From contig JAFZSP010000094.1 of NCBI GenBank assembly GCA_017619335.1, forward strand, positions 1 to 64,000: a stretch of 64,000 nucleotides of DNA. The letters run 5' to 3'. The notes below the pieces were generated by a model that had not been told where the DNA came from, did not search any database, and worked only from the letters and a program-made list of their open reading frames with translations. A program made the translations under genes and the position numbers. Source of the DNA: Bacteroidaceae bacterium. Lineage in GTDB: Bacteria > Bacteroidota > Bacteroidia > Bacteroidales > Bacteroidaceae. Below are positions 53,541 to 62,958 of the stretch, in pieces (the stretch's first letter is position 1; every line of letters begins with the position of its first letter).

Positions 53541-54133
53541 CAGACATTTTCAAGACCATAGCCTCCCAATCGGAGGGACAATACACGGAGAAGCGAAGCA
53601 AGTTCCTTGCCTTCGCTTTTCCGGTTTCTACGGTGGATGAGATTAAGGTCATACTTGAAGAATACCAGAAGAAATACTATGATGCACGCCACGTCTGCTA
53701 TGCTTATTTGCTTGGTCATGAACGTCTTGTCTTCCGTGCCAACGATAATGGCGAACCCAGCGGCACTGCAGGAAAACCTATCCTCGGACAGATCAACTCC
53801 AATGAACTGACCGATATTCTCATCATTGTTGTCCGCTATTTCGGAGGCGTGAAATTAGGTACTAGCGGACTCATCCAAGCCTACAAAGCTGCTGCTGCAG
53901 AAGCCATCGCTGCTGCCACCATCATTGAGAAGACTGTGGACGAGCAGGTGACCGTCACCTACGAATACCCTCTGATGAACCAAGTCATGCGTGTAGTGAA
54001 AGAAGAGGAACCCTCCATTCTGTCCCAGTCTTTCGACAACGACTGCCGCATGACACTTGCCATCCGTGCATCCCTCATGCCGCGTCTTCGCCAGCGTTTG
54101 GAGAAGATTGAAGGTGTCAGAATCACAGAATAA
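53537..54133 (+). CDS. YigZ/IMPACT family protein
   Basis: A 198-residue protein. The N-terminal IMPACT domain has KRSKFLAFAFPV, ARHVCYAYLLG, NDNGEPSGTAGKPIL and VVRYFGGVKLGTSGLIQAYK. The C-terminal ~60 residues match DUF1949. YigZ-like proteins are implicated in translation regulation; the function is not settled. It is the fourth gene of the serine operon. Confidence 0.92.
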   Translation: MTDIFKTIASQSEGQYTEKRSKFLAFAFPVSTVDEIKVILEEYQKKYYDARHVCYAYLLGHERLVFRANDNGEPSGTAGKPILGQINSNELTDILIIVVRYFGGVKLGTSGLIQAYKAAAAEAIAAATIIEKTVDEQVTVTYEYPLMNQVMRVVKEEEPSILSQSFDNDCRMTLAIRASLMPRLRQRLEKIEGVRITE

Positions 54134-54209
54134 TCAATAAATAATCACTTTCTTACCCTCTTTGCACAGAAAATCAGCGATTTTCGTGGGCTATGTCATT
54201 CTTTTTTTG

Positions 54210-54217
54210 TACCTTTG
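54210..54217 (+). promoter_or_regulatory. Bacteroidetes -7 promoter box for the ABC-F gene
   Basis: TACCTTTG followed by GCGCCCGC, about 70 bp upstream of the ATG. A small hairpin GAAAATC/GATTTTC (54169-54185) just before it may end the upstream operon. Confidence 0.65.
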
Positions 54218-54280
54218 CGCCCGCAAAAATAAAATAGTGCAAAATTGTTCAAGAATAATTATTTAATCGTCAAATTGTAA

Positions 54281-55909
<1,629 letters not shown>

Positions 55910-55980
55910 TTAATTACCTTAGAAAGTTTGGTGTGGCACGTTCTTTGCTGCTGAAAGGGCAAACAAAAAACACTATCATT

Positions 55981-56613
55981 ATGGCAGACGAATTGAAAGA
56001 TAAAGAAGAACTCTTTGACACAGAGAGCACAGAGAATACTGAGGGCACAGAAATTCCCGTTTCTGACGGTTCACCCAAAGGAGAAAACACCCCTTCACAA
56101 GACAGTTCCGTATGTGGCGACTCTGTCGCCACCGACGTCTCCGAGGAAGAAAAGACACCCGAGGAACTCCTCGCGATGGCTCGCGCAGAAATAGAGGAAC
56201 TGAAAAACCAGGCCCTTTACAAGCAAGCCGAGTTCGAGAACTACCGCAAGCGCACTATCAAGGAAAAGGCGGACCTCATCCTAAACGGCTCAAAGACAGC
56301 AGTTACGGCACTCCTTCCCATCGTTGATGACCTGGAGCGTGCGCTGCCTTCTATGAAGAAAGCAGAGGATGTAGCTGCCGTGACAGAGGGCGTGGAACTG
56401 ATTTACCAGAAATTCCTGAAGGCACTGGCAGGACTGGGTGTGAAGCAAATCGAAACCGAAGGCAAGGACTTTGACGTTGATTTGCACGAGGCCATTGCAC
56501 AGGTGCCGGGAGTGCCCGACGAGCAGAAAGGACGTGTCATTGACTGCGTGGAGAGAGGCTATACCCTCAACGATCAAGTCATTCGTCATGCCAAAGTGGC
56601 AGTGGGTATGTAA
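55981..56613 (+). CDS. grpE: Nucleotide exchange factor GrpE
   Basis: Exchange factor for DnaK. The 210-residue protein has an acidic, disordered N-terminus (~70 residues), a coiled-coil of LLAMARAEIEELKNQ and NYRKRTIKEKADL, and the beta-wing with VKQIETEGKDFDVDLHEAI and GYTLNDQVIRHAKVAV. ATG at 55981 (MADELKDKEE) is preferred to an upstream start at 55933. dnaJ follows 15 bp downstream. No heat-shock element such as CIRCE was found. Confidence 0.95.
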   Translation: MADELKDKEELFDTESTENTEGTEIPVSDGSPKGENTPSQDSSVCGDSVATDVSEEEKTPEELLAMARAEIEELKNQALYKQAEFENYRKRTIKEKADLILNGSKTAVTALLPIVDDLERALPSMKKAEDVAAVTEGVELIYQKFLKALAGLGVKQIETEGKDFDVDLHEAIAQVPGVPDEQKGRVIDCVERGYTLNDQVIRHAKVAVGM

Positions 56614-56628
56614 AGAAAGGAGGACAAG

Positions 56629-57837
56629 ATGGCAGATAATAAAAGAGATTACTATGAAGTGTTGGGCGTCTCCAAGACCGCTACCGAACAGGAAATCAAG
56701 GCGGCCTACAAGAAGATGGCCATCAAATACCATCCCGACCGTCAAGGCGACAAGTCCGATGCCGAGAAGAAGGAGGCAGAAGCCAAGTTCAAGGAGGCCG
56801 CAGAAGCTTACGACGTCCTGCATGACCCTCAGAAACGTCAGCGTTATGACCAATTCGGCTTCGCGGGCGTCGGAGGTGCTGGCAACTACCAGAATATGTC
56901 CATGGACGACATCTTCTCCAATCTGGGCGACATCTTCGGCGACCTCTTTGGAGGTGGCGCATCGTTCAGCGGCTTTGGAGGCGGTTTCAGTGGATTCGGA
57001 GGTGGATTCGGTGGCCGTGGAGGAGCTCGCAAAGCGCAGCATCGCGGTGGAGACCTGCGACTGAAAGTACGCTTGACACTCAAAGAATGTGCCACAGGCG
57101 TTACCAAGAAGTTCAAAGTCCGCAAGAAGATTACCTGTTCCCACTGCCATGGCAGCGGTGCAGAGAATGGTTCGGGGGACACCCAGACGTGTTCCACCTG
57201 CCACGGCACGGGTTACGTTATCCGTTCCCAGCGTTCCGTCTTCGGCATGATGCAGACACAGAATGTCTGTCCGGACTGCCAGGGTGAGGGAACCATCATC
57301 AAGAACAAGTGCCATCTCTGTGGAGGTACAGGCGTGCAGACGGGTGACGAAGTAGTGGAAGTGAAGATTCCCGCTGGCGTGCAGGACGGTATGGTGGTCA
57401 ATGTGCCAGGCAAGGGAGATGCAGCCATTCATGGAGGTGTTCCAGGTGATATTCAGGTGTTTATAGAGGTGGAACAGGATAAGGATTTCATCCGTCAGGA
57501 CAACGATATCATCTATAACCTTCTGATAGACGTTCCCACAGCAGTTCTTGGTGGCAGTGTGGAGGTGCCCACCTTGGACGGCAAAGTGAAGGTTAAAATC
57601 GACCCAGGCACACAACCGGGTAAGGTGCTCCGTCTGCGTGGGAAAGGATTGCCTTTCCTGAAAGGGTACGGCTATGGCAATGGAGATGAGATTGTTAACG
57701 TCTCTGTTTATATCCCAGAGACACTCTCTCGGGAAGAGAAGGAAGCCTTTGAGAAGATGAGAACCAGTGACAACATCCTTCCCAACCAGAGTGCCAAGAG
57801 CCGCATATTCAACCGCTTCAAGCAGATGTTTGAATGA
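56629..57837 (+). CDS. dnaJ: Chaperone DnaJ
   Basis: Type I J-protein, 402 residues. The J domain has the HPD motif ([10 protein letters not shown]), followed by a Gly/Phe-rich linker (residues ~75-135). Four zinc-binding repeats are present: [24 protein letters not shown] and [10 protein letters not shown]-terminal substrate-binding domain completes it. It works with DnaK and GrpE and overlaps folC by 4 nt. dnaK is not in the window. Confidence 0.97.
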   Translation: MADNKRDYYEVLGVSKTATEQEIKAAYKKMAIKYHPDRQGDKSDAEKKEAEAKFKEAAEAYDVLHDPQKRQRYDQFGFAGVGGAGNYQNMSMDDIFSNLGDIFGDLFGGGASFSGFGGGFSGFGGGFGGRGGARKAQHRGGDLRLKVRLTLKECATGVTKKFKVRKKITCSHCHGSGAENGSGDTQTCSTCHGTGYVIRSQRSVFGMMQTQNVCPDCQGEGTIIKNKCHLCGGTGVQTGDEVVEVKIPAGVQDGMVVNVPGKGDAAIHGGVPGDIQVFIEVEQDKDFIRQDNDIIYNLLIDVPTAVLGGSVEVPTLDGKVKVKIDPGTQPGKVLRLRGKGLPFLKGYGYGNGDEIVNVSVYIPETLSREEKEAFEKMRTSDNILPNQSAKSRIFNRFKQMFE

Positions 57838-59108
57838 TGGATTATCAGCAGACCATCGATTATCTTTATCACGCAGCCCCGTTGTTTCAGAACATCGGGG
57901 CTGGTGCCTATAAGGAGGGGCTTTCCAACACGCGTGCTTTGGACGAGCACTTTGGGCACCCGCATACCCACTACCGCACCATCCATGTGGCAGGTACTAA
58001 CGGGAAGGGGAGTGTCTCTTCTACGCTGGCTGCAATTCTACAGTCGGCAGGTTTGCGCGTGGGGCTTTACACGTCGCCGCACCTTGTTGATTTTCGCGAG
58101 CGCATACGCGTGAACGGGAAGATGATACCCAAGCGCCGCGTCATCGATTTCGTAAGGAAGGAACGCGCCTTCTTCGAGCCGCTGTCACCCTCTTTCTTTG
58201 AACTGACCACGGCTCTTGCTTTCGTCTATTTTGCTGAACAGCAGGTGGATGTGGCTGTCATTGAAGTGGGATTGGGAGGCCGCCTTGATTGCACCAACAT
58301 CATCAGTCCCGATCTTTCCATCATCACCAACATCAGCTTTGACCATCAACAGTTCCTTGGCGACACGCTTCCTCAGATTGCTGCCGAGAAGGCAGGAATC
58401 ATCAAGGCGGGAGTTCCTGTCGTCGTAGGCGAAACCAATAATCATGAGGAGGTGCGTGAGGTCTTTGTCCAGAAAGCAAAAGAGTTGGATGCGCCGCTTC
58501 GTTTTGCCGATGAAGAAGACTTCCCGCCCGTGGAGAGCGAACTGAAGGGGGAGTATCAGCGAGCCAATATGCAGACGGTGCAATGTGCCCTTTCGGAGTT
58601 GCAGAAGCAGTCTTTCTATACTCCCTTACTCACAGAGAACGTCATCCGGAAAGGCCTCCTGCACGTCACCTCATTGACAGGTCTCCGAGGGCGTTGGCAG
58701 CAACTTCAGGAGCATCCGACGCTGATTTGTGATGCAGGTCATAATATAGCTGGAATAGAGTATGCTGTATCTCAATTATTGGAGCAGGACTTTAACCATC
58801 TCCGCCTTGTCTTCGGAATGGTCAACGACAAGGACTTCACAGAAGCTTTACATCTGTTGGAACAGTTGAAAGACCGGGCCACCTACTACTTCACCCAGCC
58901 ATCTTGCAAGCGCGCCTTGCCGGCAGAAGAACTGGCAAGACCCTATCTCCAGAAAGGATTCCAGAATGTCCAGACTTTCCCCTCTGTCTCTGCTGCCGTC
59001 ACTGCTGCTTTGTCCGATGCTGCACCTGCTGACCTCGTCTTTGTTGGTGGCTCTTGTTATGTCGTAGCAGACTTATTGGAAAAATGGAAGGATGACCAAA
59101 AAGATTGA
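57834..59108 (+). CDS. folC: Bifunctional folylpolyglutamate/dihydrofolate synthase
   Basis: Adds glutamate to folates and dihydropteroate, 424 residues. The ATP loop [59 protein letters not shown], and [14 protein letters not shown] are FolC signatures. The C-terminal Rossmann part carries CDAGHNIAG and [10 protein letters not shown]. It is translationally coupled to dnaJ. The linkage to chaperones is not functional in an obvious way. Confidence 0.95.
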   Translation: MMDYQQTIDYLYHAAPLFQNIGAGAYKEGLSNTRALDEHFGHPHTHYRTIHVAGTNGKGSVSSTLAAILQSAGLRVGLYTSPHLVDFRERIRVNGKMIPKRRVIDFVRKERAFFEPLSPSFFELTTALAFVYFAEQQVDVAVIEVGLGGRLDCTNIISPDLSIITNISFDHQQFLGDTLPQIAAEKAGIIKAGVPVVVGETNNHEEVREVFVQKAKELDAPLRFADEEDFPPVESELKGEYQRANMQTVQCALSELQKQSFYTPLLTENVIRKGLLHVTSLTGLRGRWQQLQEHPTLICDAGHNIAGIEYAVSQLLEQDFNHLRLVFGMVNDKDFTEALHLLEQLKDRATYYFTQPSCKRALPAEELARPYLQKGFQNVQTFPSVSAAVTAALSDAAPADLVFVGGSCYVVADLLEKWKDDQKD

Positions 59109-59143
59109 TTTTGGCAGACTTTATAAAAATACTTTGCAGAAAA

Positions 59144-59175
59144 TTTGGTCAATTCACAGAATTGTCGTACCTTTG
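59144..59175 (+). promoter_or_regulatory. Consensus sigma-ABfr promoter of rpsP
   Basis: TTTG at 59144-59147 and TACCTTTG at 59168-59175, separated by 20 bp, a perfect -33/-7 pair, about 60 bp before the rpsP start. Confidence 0.85.
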
Positions 59176-59236
59176 CGCCCGCTGTCACGAGATGGCAGCA
59201 TAAGTTTCAAACCTATTAATTCATTATCAAACATTT

Positions 59237-59788
59237 ATGGCAACTAAAATCAGATTGCAACGTCATGGTCGTAAAGGTTATGCCTTCTACTCCATCGTCA
59301 TTGCTGATGTAAGAGCTCCGCGCGACGGTAAGTTTACAGAAAAGATTGGTACCTACAATCCTAACACCAATCCTGCCACTGTAGATTTGAAATTTGACCG
59401 TGCTCTCTACTGGGTAGAGACAGGCGCACAGCCCACAGACACCGTGCGTAACATCCTTTCCGATGAAGGAGTCTATCTCATGAAGCACCTCCGTGGTGGC
59501 GTGAAGAAGGGCGCTTTTGACGAAGCTACCGCACAAATCAAGTTCAACGCTTGGAAGGCCGACAAACAGAAGGGCCTGAAGGCTGTTGAAGAGAAGGTCG
59601 CTGCTGAGAAGAAGGCCGCTGCTGCTGCCGCTCTCGAAGCAGAGAAGAAGACCAATGAAGAGATCGCTAAGAAAGTAGCCGACAAGAAGGCTGCTGAGGC
59701 TGCTGCAAAGGCAGAGGCCGAGGCTGCTGCAAAGGCTGAAGCTACTGCTGAAGAACCCGCAACAGAGGAGGCTCCGGCAGAAGCTTAA
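59237..59788 (+). CDS. rpsP: 30S ribosomal protein S16 with long Ala/Lys/Glu tail
   Basis: The first ~80 residues are S16: [58 protein letters not shown] ~100-residue C-terminal extension is made of alternating Lys/Glu/Ala, probably a helical or disordered tail; such extensions are typical of Bacteroidetes S16. The protein belongs to the small ribosomal subunit. Confidence 0.97.
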   Translation: MATKIRLQRHGRKGYAFYSIVIADVRAPRDGKFTEKIGTYNPNTNPATVDLKFDRALYWVETGAQPTDTVRNILSDEGVYLMKHLRGGVKKGAFDEATAQIKFNAWKADKQKGLKAVEEKVAAEKKAAAAAALEAEKKTNEEIAKKVADKKAAEAAAKAEAEAAAKAEATAEEPATEEAPAEA

Positions 59789-59830
59789 ACCCACTTTCAT
59801 CAAATACTTCTTTCCAAACAAACATACAGG

Positions 59831-59856
59831 GAGGCGCAACTGTGAAGTTGCGCCTC
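59831..59856 (+). terminator. Strong hairpin after rpsP
   Basis: A perfect 11-bp stem (GAGGCGCAACT, 59831-59841, with 59846-59856) with a GTGA loop. There is no T-run after it, so termination efficiency is unclear. Confidence 0.6.
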
Positions 59857-59904
59857 TCCTGCGTAGTCACCCAGTTGTAATTTGACGGGAACAGGACAGC
59901 TGAG

Positions 59905-59942
59905 TGTCCATTTTTGGACACATAAGTGTCCGGTAATGGACA
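59905..59942 (+). promoter_or_regulatory. Tandem palindromic activator sites TGTCC-N6-GGACA
   Basis: Two 16-bp palindromes with identical arms: 59905-59920 (TGTCCATTTTTGGACA) and 59927-59942 (TGTCCGGTAATGGACA). Their starts are 22 bp apart, two helical turns. A further half site GGACA lies at 59894. Their centres are about 75 and 52 bp upstream of the -24 box of the sigma-54 promoter at 59986. This is the typical arrangement of upstream activator sites for an NtrC-type protein, and one is encoded 1.5 kb downstream. Confidence 0.75.
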
Positions 59943-59985
59943 GTTGAGTAGTAGGCGTATTCTCATTATCAATGTTTTATGCTAA

Positions 59986-60000
59986 TGGCATTGTTTTTGC
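59986..60000 (+). promoter_or_regulatory. Sigma-54 (-24/-12) promoter
   Basis: TGGCATTGTTTTTGC places GG and GC exactly 12 bp apart, in the consensus TGGCAC-N5-TTGC with one changed core base. It lies 68 bp upstream of the adaptor-protein ATG at 60068 and directly downstream of two palindromic activator sites. Confidence 0.75.
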
Positions 60001-60067
60001 GAAAGAATGGTCACATGGTAATGGAAAGCATCAATACAGATTTCGAACAATTGATCAAATAATAGAT

Positions 60068-61345
60068 ATGAAAGCAGATAATCAGACGATGGACAGACAG
60101 ATTCCTGTCAGCGTGCAACGACGAAACAAGATAAAAAGGGTGGCTATGTGGCTGGCTGGCTTCCTCGTGGTGATGGCAGGTGGTGCCTGGCTCGGCTCAC
60201 AGATGATGACCTCCGTAGATCGGAAGACGCTGGTTATCTCGGAGGTGGATCGAGGGACGATAGACATCAGCGTCTCGGCAACCGGTAAGGTGGTGCCCGC
60301 CTTCGAGGAAGTCATCACATCGCCCATCAGTTCGCAAATCTTAGAGGTCTTTGCCCATAGTGGCGACAGTGTCGATGTGGGTACGCCCCTGCTGCGTCTG
60401 GACCTCCAGTCCGCACAGACCGACTACGCCAAAGCCCTCGATGAGCAGGAAATCCGAAACCAGCAAGTGGTACAACTAAAGGCAAACGTGGAGACACAAC
60501 TCTCTGACCGCCGGATGCAGATAGAGGTGGAAGAGATGAAGATCACACAGTTGGAAGCTCAGCTGCGCAATGAACTCTACTTGGACAGCCTTGGCTCCGG
60601 CACTCGCGACCGAGTGCGACAGGCAGAGACGTCCCTACATACAGCACAACTGCAGCTGCAACAACTGCGACAGCAATACGATAACGAAGTGCGTGTGAAG
60701 CAAGCCGACCTGCGGATGCAACAGCTTCAGAACGCTATCTTCCAGAAAGGACTCGCAGAGACGCGCCGCAAGCTGGATGAAGCCGCCATCCGTTCGCCGC
60801 GCCGCGCCACACTCACCTATATCAATACGGAGGTGGGCAGCAGCATCGGCGCTGGTCAGAAGCTGGCCATTGTCAGCGACCTCAGCCACTTCAAAGTCGA
60901 TTGTGAGATTGCCGACTCGCACTCCGACCGCGTCAGCGTGGGCAGTGCCGTCGTAATTCGCGTGGGCAAGGAACGGCTCACAGGAACTATCACCGCCGTC
61001 ACTCCGCTCAGTCAGGGTGGTGTCATTACCTTCACCGCCCAACCCGACAATCCCAGCCATCCGCGCCTGCGTTCAGGGTTGAAGACCGAGGTCTATGTCA
61101 TCACCTCTATCCGTGACGACGTGCTCCGCATCCGCAACGGCTCGTTCTATGCAGGCCCTGGCAAATATTCCCTCTTTGTCATGGACAGTGACGACCTGCT
61201 GGTGCCCCGAGAAATCCGCTTAGGCGAATGTAACTATGACTACATAGAAGTCATCAGCGGTCTCGAAGCAGGTGAGCAGGTCGTGGTCAGCGATATGGGG
61301 AAATACAAAGGGAAAGAGAAGATAAGAATGAAAAATAAAAAATAA
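60068..61345 (+). CDS. HlyD/MacA-type periplasmic adaptor (efflux)
   Basis: A 425-residue protein with an N-terminal inner-membrane anchor (VAMWLAGFLVVMAGGAWLG), a lipoyl-like half-motif (GKVVPAFEEVITSPISSQI), a long coiled-coil (~residues 105-230) with many Gln/Glu/Leu, the second lipoyl half (AAIRSPRRATLTYI), and a beta-barrel domain. It should link an inner-membrane transporter to an outer-membrane channel. No transporter partner lies next to it, unusually. ATG 60068 is chosen because an upstream in-frame ATG at 59972 lies before the sigma-54 promoter core. Confidence 0.87.
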   Translation: MKADNQTMDRQIPVSVQRRNKIKRVAMWLAGFLVVMAGGAWLGSQMMTSVDRKTLVISEVDRGTIDISVSATGKVVPAFEEVITSPISSQILEVFAHSGDSVDVGTPLLRLDLQSAQTDYAKALDEQEIRNQQVVQLKANVETQLSDRRMQIEVEEMKITQLEAQLRNELYLDSLGSGTRDRVRQAETSLHTAQLQLQQLRQQYDNEVRVKQADLRMQQLQNAIFQKGLAETRRKLDEAAIRSPRRATLTYINTEVGSSIGAGQKLAIVSDLSHFKVDCEIADSHSDRVSVGSAVVIRVGKERLTGTITAVTPLSQGGVITFTAQPDNPSHPRLRSGLKTEVYVITSIRDDVLRIRNGSFYAGPGKYSLFVMDSDDLLVPREIRLGECNYDYIEVISGLEAGEQVVVSDMGKYKGKEKIRMKNKK

Positions 61346-61430
61346 GAGTATCTATTCTTAAAGATGTATAAAGAGAAACGAAGAAACTTTAATTTTTCAC
61401 TTTTCATTCTTTCATTGTTCACTTAAGCAC

Positions 61431-61438
61431 TATCTTTG
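61431..61438 (+). promoter_or_regulatory. Bacteroidetes -7 promoter box for the NtrC-type regulator gene
   Basis: TATCTTTG followed by GCACCCGC, about 60 bp before the ATG. It suggests basal expression of the regulator by the housekeeping sigma factor. Confidence 0.65.
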
Positions 61439-61496
61439 CACCCGCAAACTGAGAATGAATAGTAAATCGTAAATACTTTAATCGTAAATTACCGCG

Positions 61497-62894
61497 ATGA
61501 TTCTTGTCGTTGATGACGATAAAACAATACGTCTTTCATTGAAGCTCATCCTGGAGCGCAATGAGTACCAAGTGGCATTGGCCGAAGACCCCAAGGCCGC
61601 TATTGATGTTATCCGCAATCAGCCAGATATAGAGATGGTGTTGATGGATATGAATTACACCCTCTCCACTTCTGGTGAAGAAGGCCTGACACTGCTCAAG
61701 CAAATCAAGGTGTTCCGTCCCGATGTGCCCTGCATCCTCATGACCGCCTGGGGCAGCATCGGTTTGGCAGTGCTGGGTATGCGTGCAGGAGCCTTTGACT
61801 TCATCACCAAGCCTTGGGACAATGGTGTGCTGCTGGATAGGATTGAGACGGCATTGAAAATTGGAGCGGCCCCCCTTTCGTCCCCCGAAGGGGACACGGC
61901 ACCTTTTAAAGCGATCTCCAAAAGTATAGAAGCCCCCTTGGGGGCAGTAGGGGGGGCAAGCCCCTCCATCCCTCTTCCTTCTCTCTCTGGCATTTACGCC
62001 ACCATTTCCCGCATCGCCCCCACCAATGCGCCTGTCCTCATTACTGGTGAAAGCGGAACTGGTAAGGAACTCATTGCGGAAGCCATTCACAATCAGAGCC
62101 GACGTGCTGATAAGCCCTTTGTAAAGGTGAACCTCGGCGGCATATCCACTTCTCTTTTTGAGAGCGAGATGTTCGGACACAAGAAAGGTTCATTCACCGA
62201 TGCCAAAGCCGACCGTGTGGGTCGTTTTGAGTTGGCAAACGGCGGTACCATCTTCCTTGATGAGATTGGTGAGCTGGAACTCGCCAGCCAGGTGAAATTG
62301 CTGCGTGTATTGCAAGACCAGACCTACGAAGTCCTCGGCGACAGCCACACTCGCCGTGCTGATGTGCGCGTCATTTGCGCCACCAATGCCAACCTGCGCC
62401 AGATGGTGGAGGAGCACACCTTCCGCGAAGACCTCTTCTACCGCATCAACCTCATCCACCTGCATCTTCCGCCACTGAGAGAGCGCCCCTCGGATATCCC
62501 CCTCCTCGTGGATCACTTCCTCCGTCAGGTCTGCAAGCAGAACCGTCTGCCCCTTGTCACAGCCTCGTCCGATGCCATCGCCTACCTCCAAAGATTCCCC
62601 TTTTCAGGCAATATCCGCGAGCTGAAGAACTTGGTGGAGAGGACTGTGCTGATGAAAGAATCAAACTCTGGGCCCATCACCTCTAACGACTTTGGAAATC
62701 AAGCCTCCTCCATCGAGTCTTTGTGTCCATCGGATTTTTCGACAGGAAATACCTCTTCAACCCTTGAAGACCTCGAGCGTACCGCTATCGCTGCAGCCAT
62801 CCAGCGTCATGCCGGCAACCTCTCACTCGTTGCCAAGGAACTGGGCATCAGTCGTGGAGCCCTCTATCGTAAAATAGAGAAGCACGGGTTATAA
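61497..62894 (+). CDS. Sigma-54-dependent response regulator (NtrC family)
   Basis: A 465-residue activator. Receiver domain (~1-120) with DDD at 6-8, phospho-acceptor D51 and the Lys in FITKPW. AAA+ domain (~165-390) with Walker A GESGTGKE (184-191), GAFTGA loop replaced by GSFTDA (231-236), and Walker B GGTIFLDEIGE. The C-terminal Fis-type helix-turn-helix is in LVAKELGISRGALYRKIEKHG. Between receiver and AAA+ lies an in-frame 90-bp repeat insertion (61868-61957) forming an Ala/Pro/Gly-rich linker. It probably activates the upstream adaptor gene. The kinase gene follows. Confidence 0.93.
   Translation: MILVVDDDKTIRLSLKLILERNEYQVALAEDPKAAIDVIRNQPDIEMVLMDMNYTLSTSGEEGLTLLKQIKVFRPDVPCILMTAWGSIGLAVLGMRAGAFDFITKPWDNGVLLDRIETALKIGAAPLSSPEGDTAPFKAISKSIEAPLGAVGGASPSIPLPSLSGIYATISRIAPTNAPVLITGESGTGKELIAEAIHNQSRRADKPFVKVNLGGISTSLFESEMFGHKKGSFTDAKADRVGRFELANGGTIFLDEIGELELASQVKLLRVLQDQTYEVLGDSHTRRADVRVICATNANLRQMVEEHTFREDLFYRINLIHLHLPPLRERPSDIPLLVDHFLRQVCKQNRLPLVTASSDAIAYLQRFPFSGNIRELKNLVERTVLMKESNSGPITSNDFGNQASSIESLCPSDFSTGNTSSTLEDLERTAIAAAIQRHAGNLSLVAKELGISRGALYRKIEKHGL
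61868..61957. repeat. 90-bp G/C-run palindromic element inside the regulator gene (copy C)
   Basis: The ends GGCCCCCC (61868) and GGGGGGC (61957) are inverted, each with an internal CCCCC/GGGG-type stem, and the middle contains AAAAGTATAGAAG. Its length is divisible by 3, so the regulator frame is kept, adding about 30 residues between the receiver and ATPase domains. Its reverse complement aligns without gaps to 63938-64000 at about 53 of 63 positions. Confidence 0.85.
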
Positions 62895-62958
62895 TTCATA
62901 ATTCACAATGCATAATTCAAAATTCACAATTCAAAATTCATAATGCACAATTCATAAT
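62895..62958. repeat. AATTCAYAATTCAMA decamer spacer before the kinase gene
   Basis: The 64-bp gap between the regulator and the kinase is built of AATTCATA, AATTCACA and AATTCAAA units, like the spacer at 2397-2430. Confidence 0.7.
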
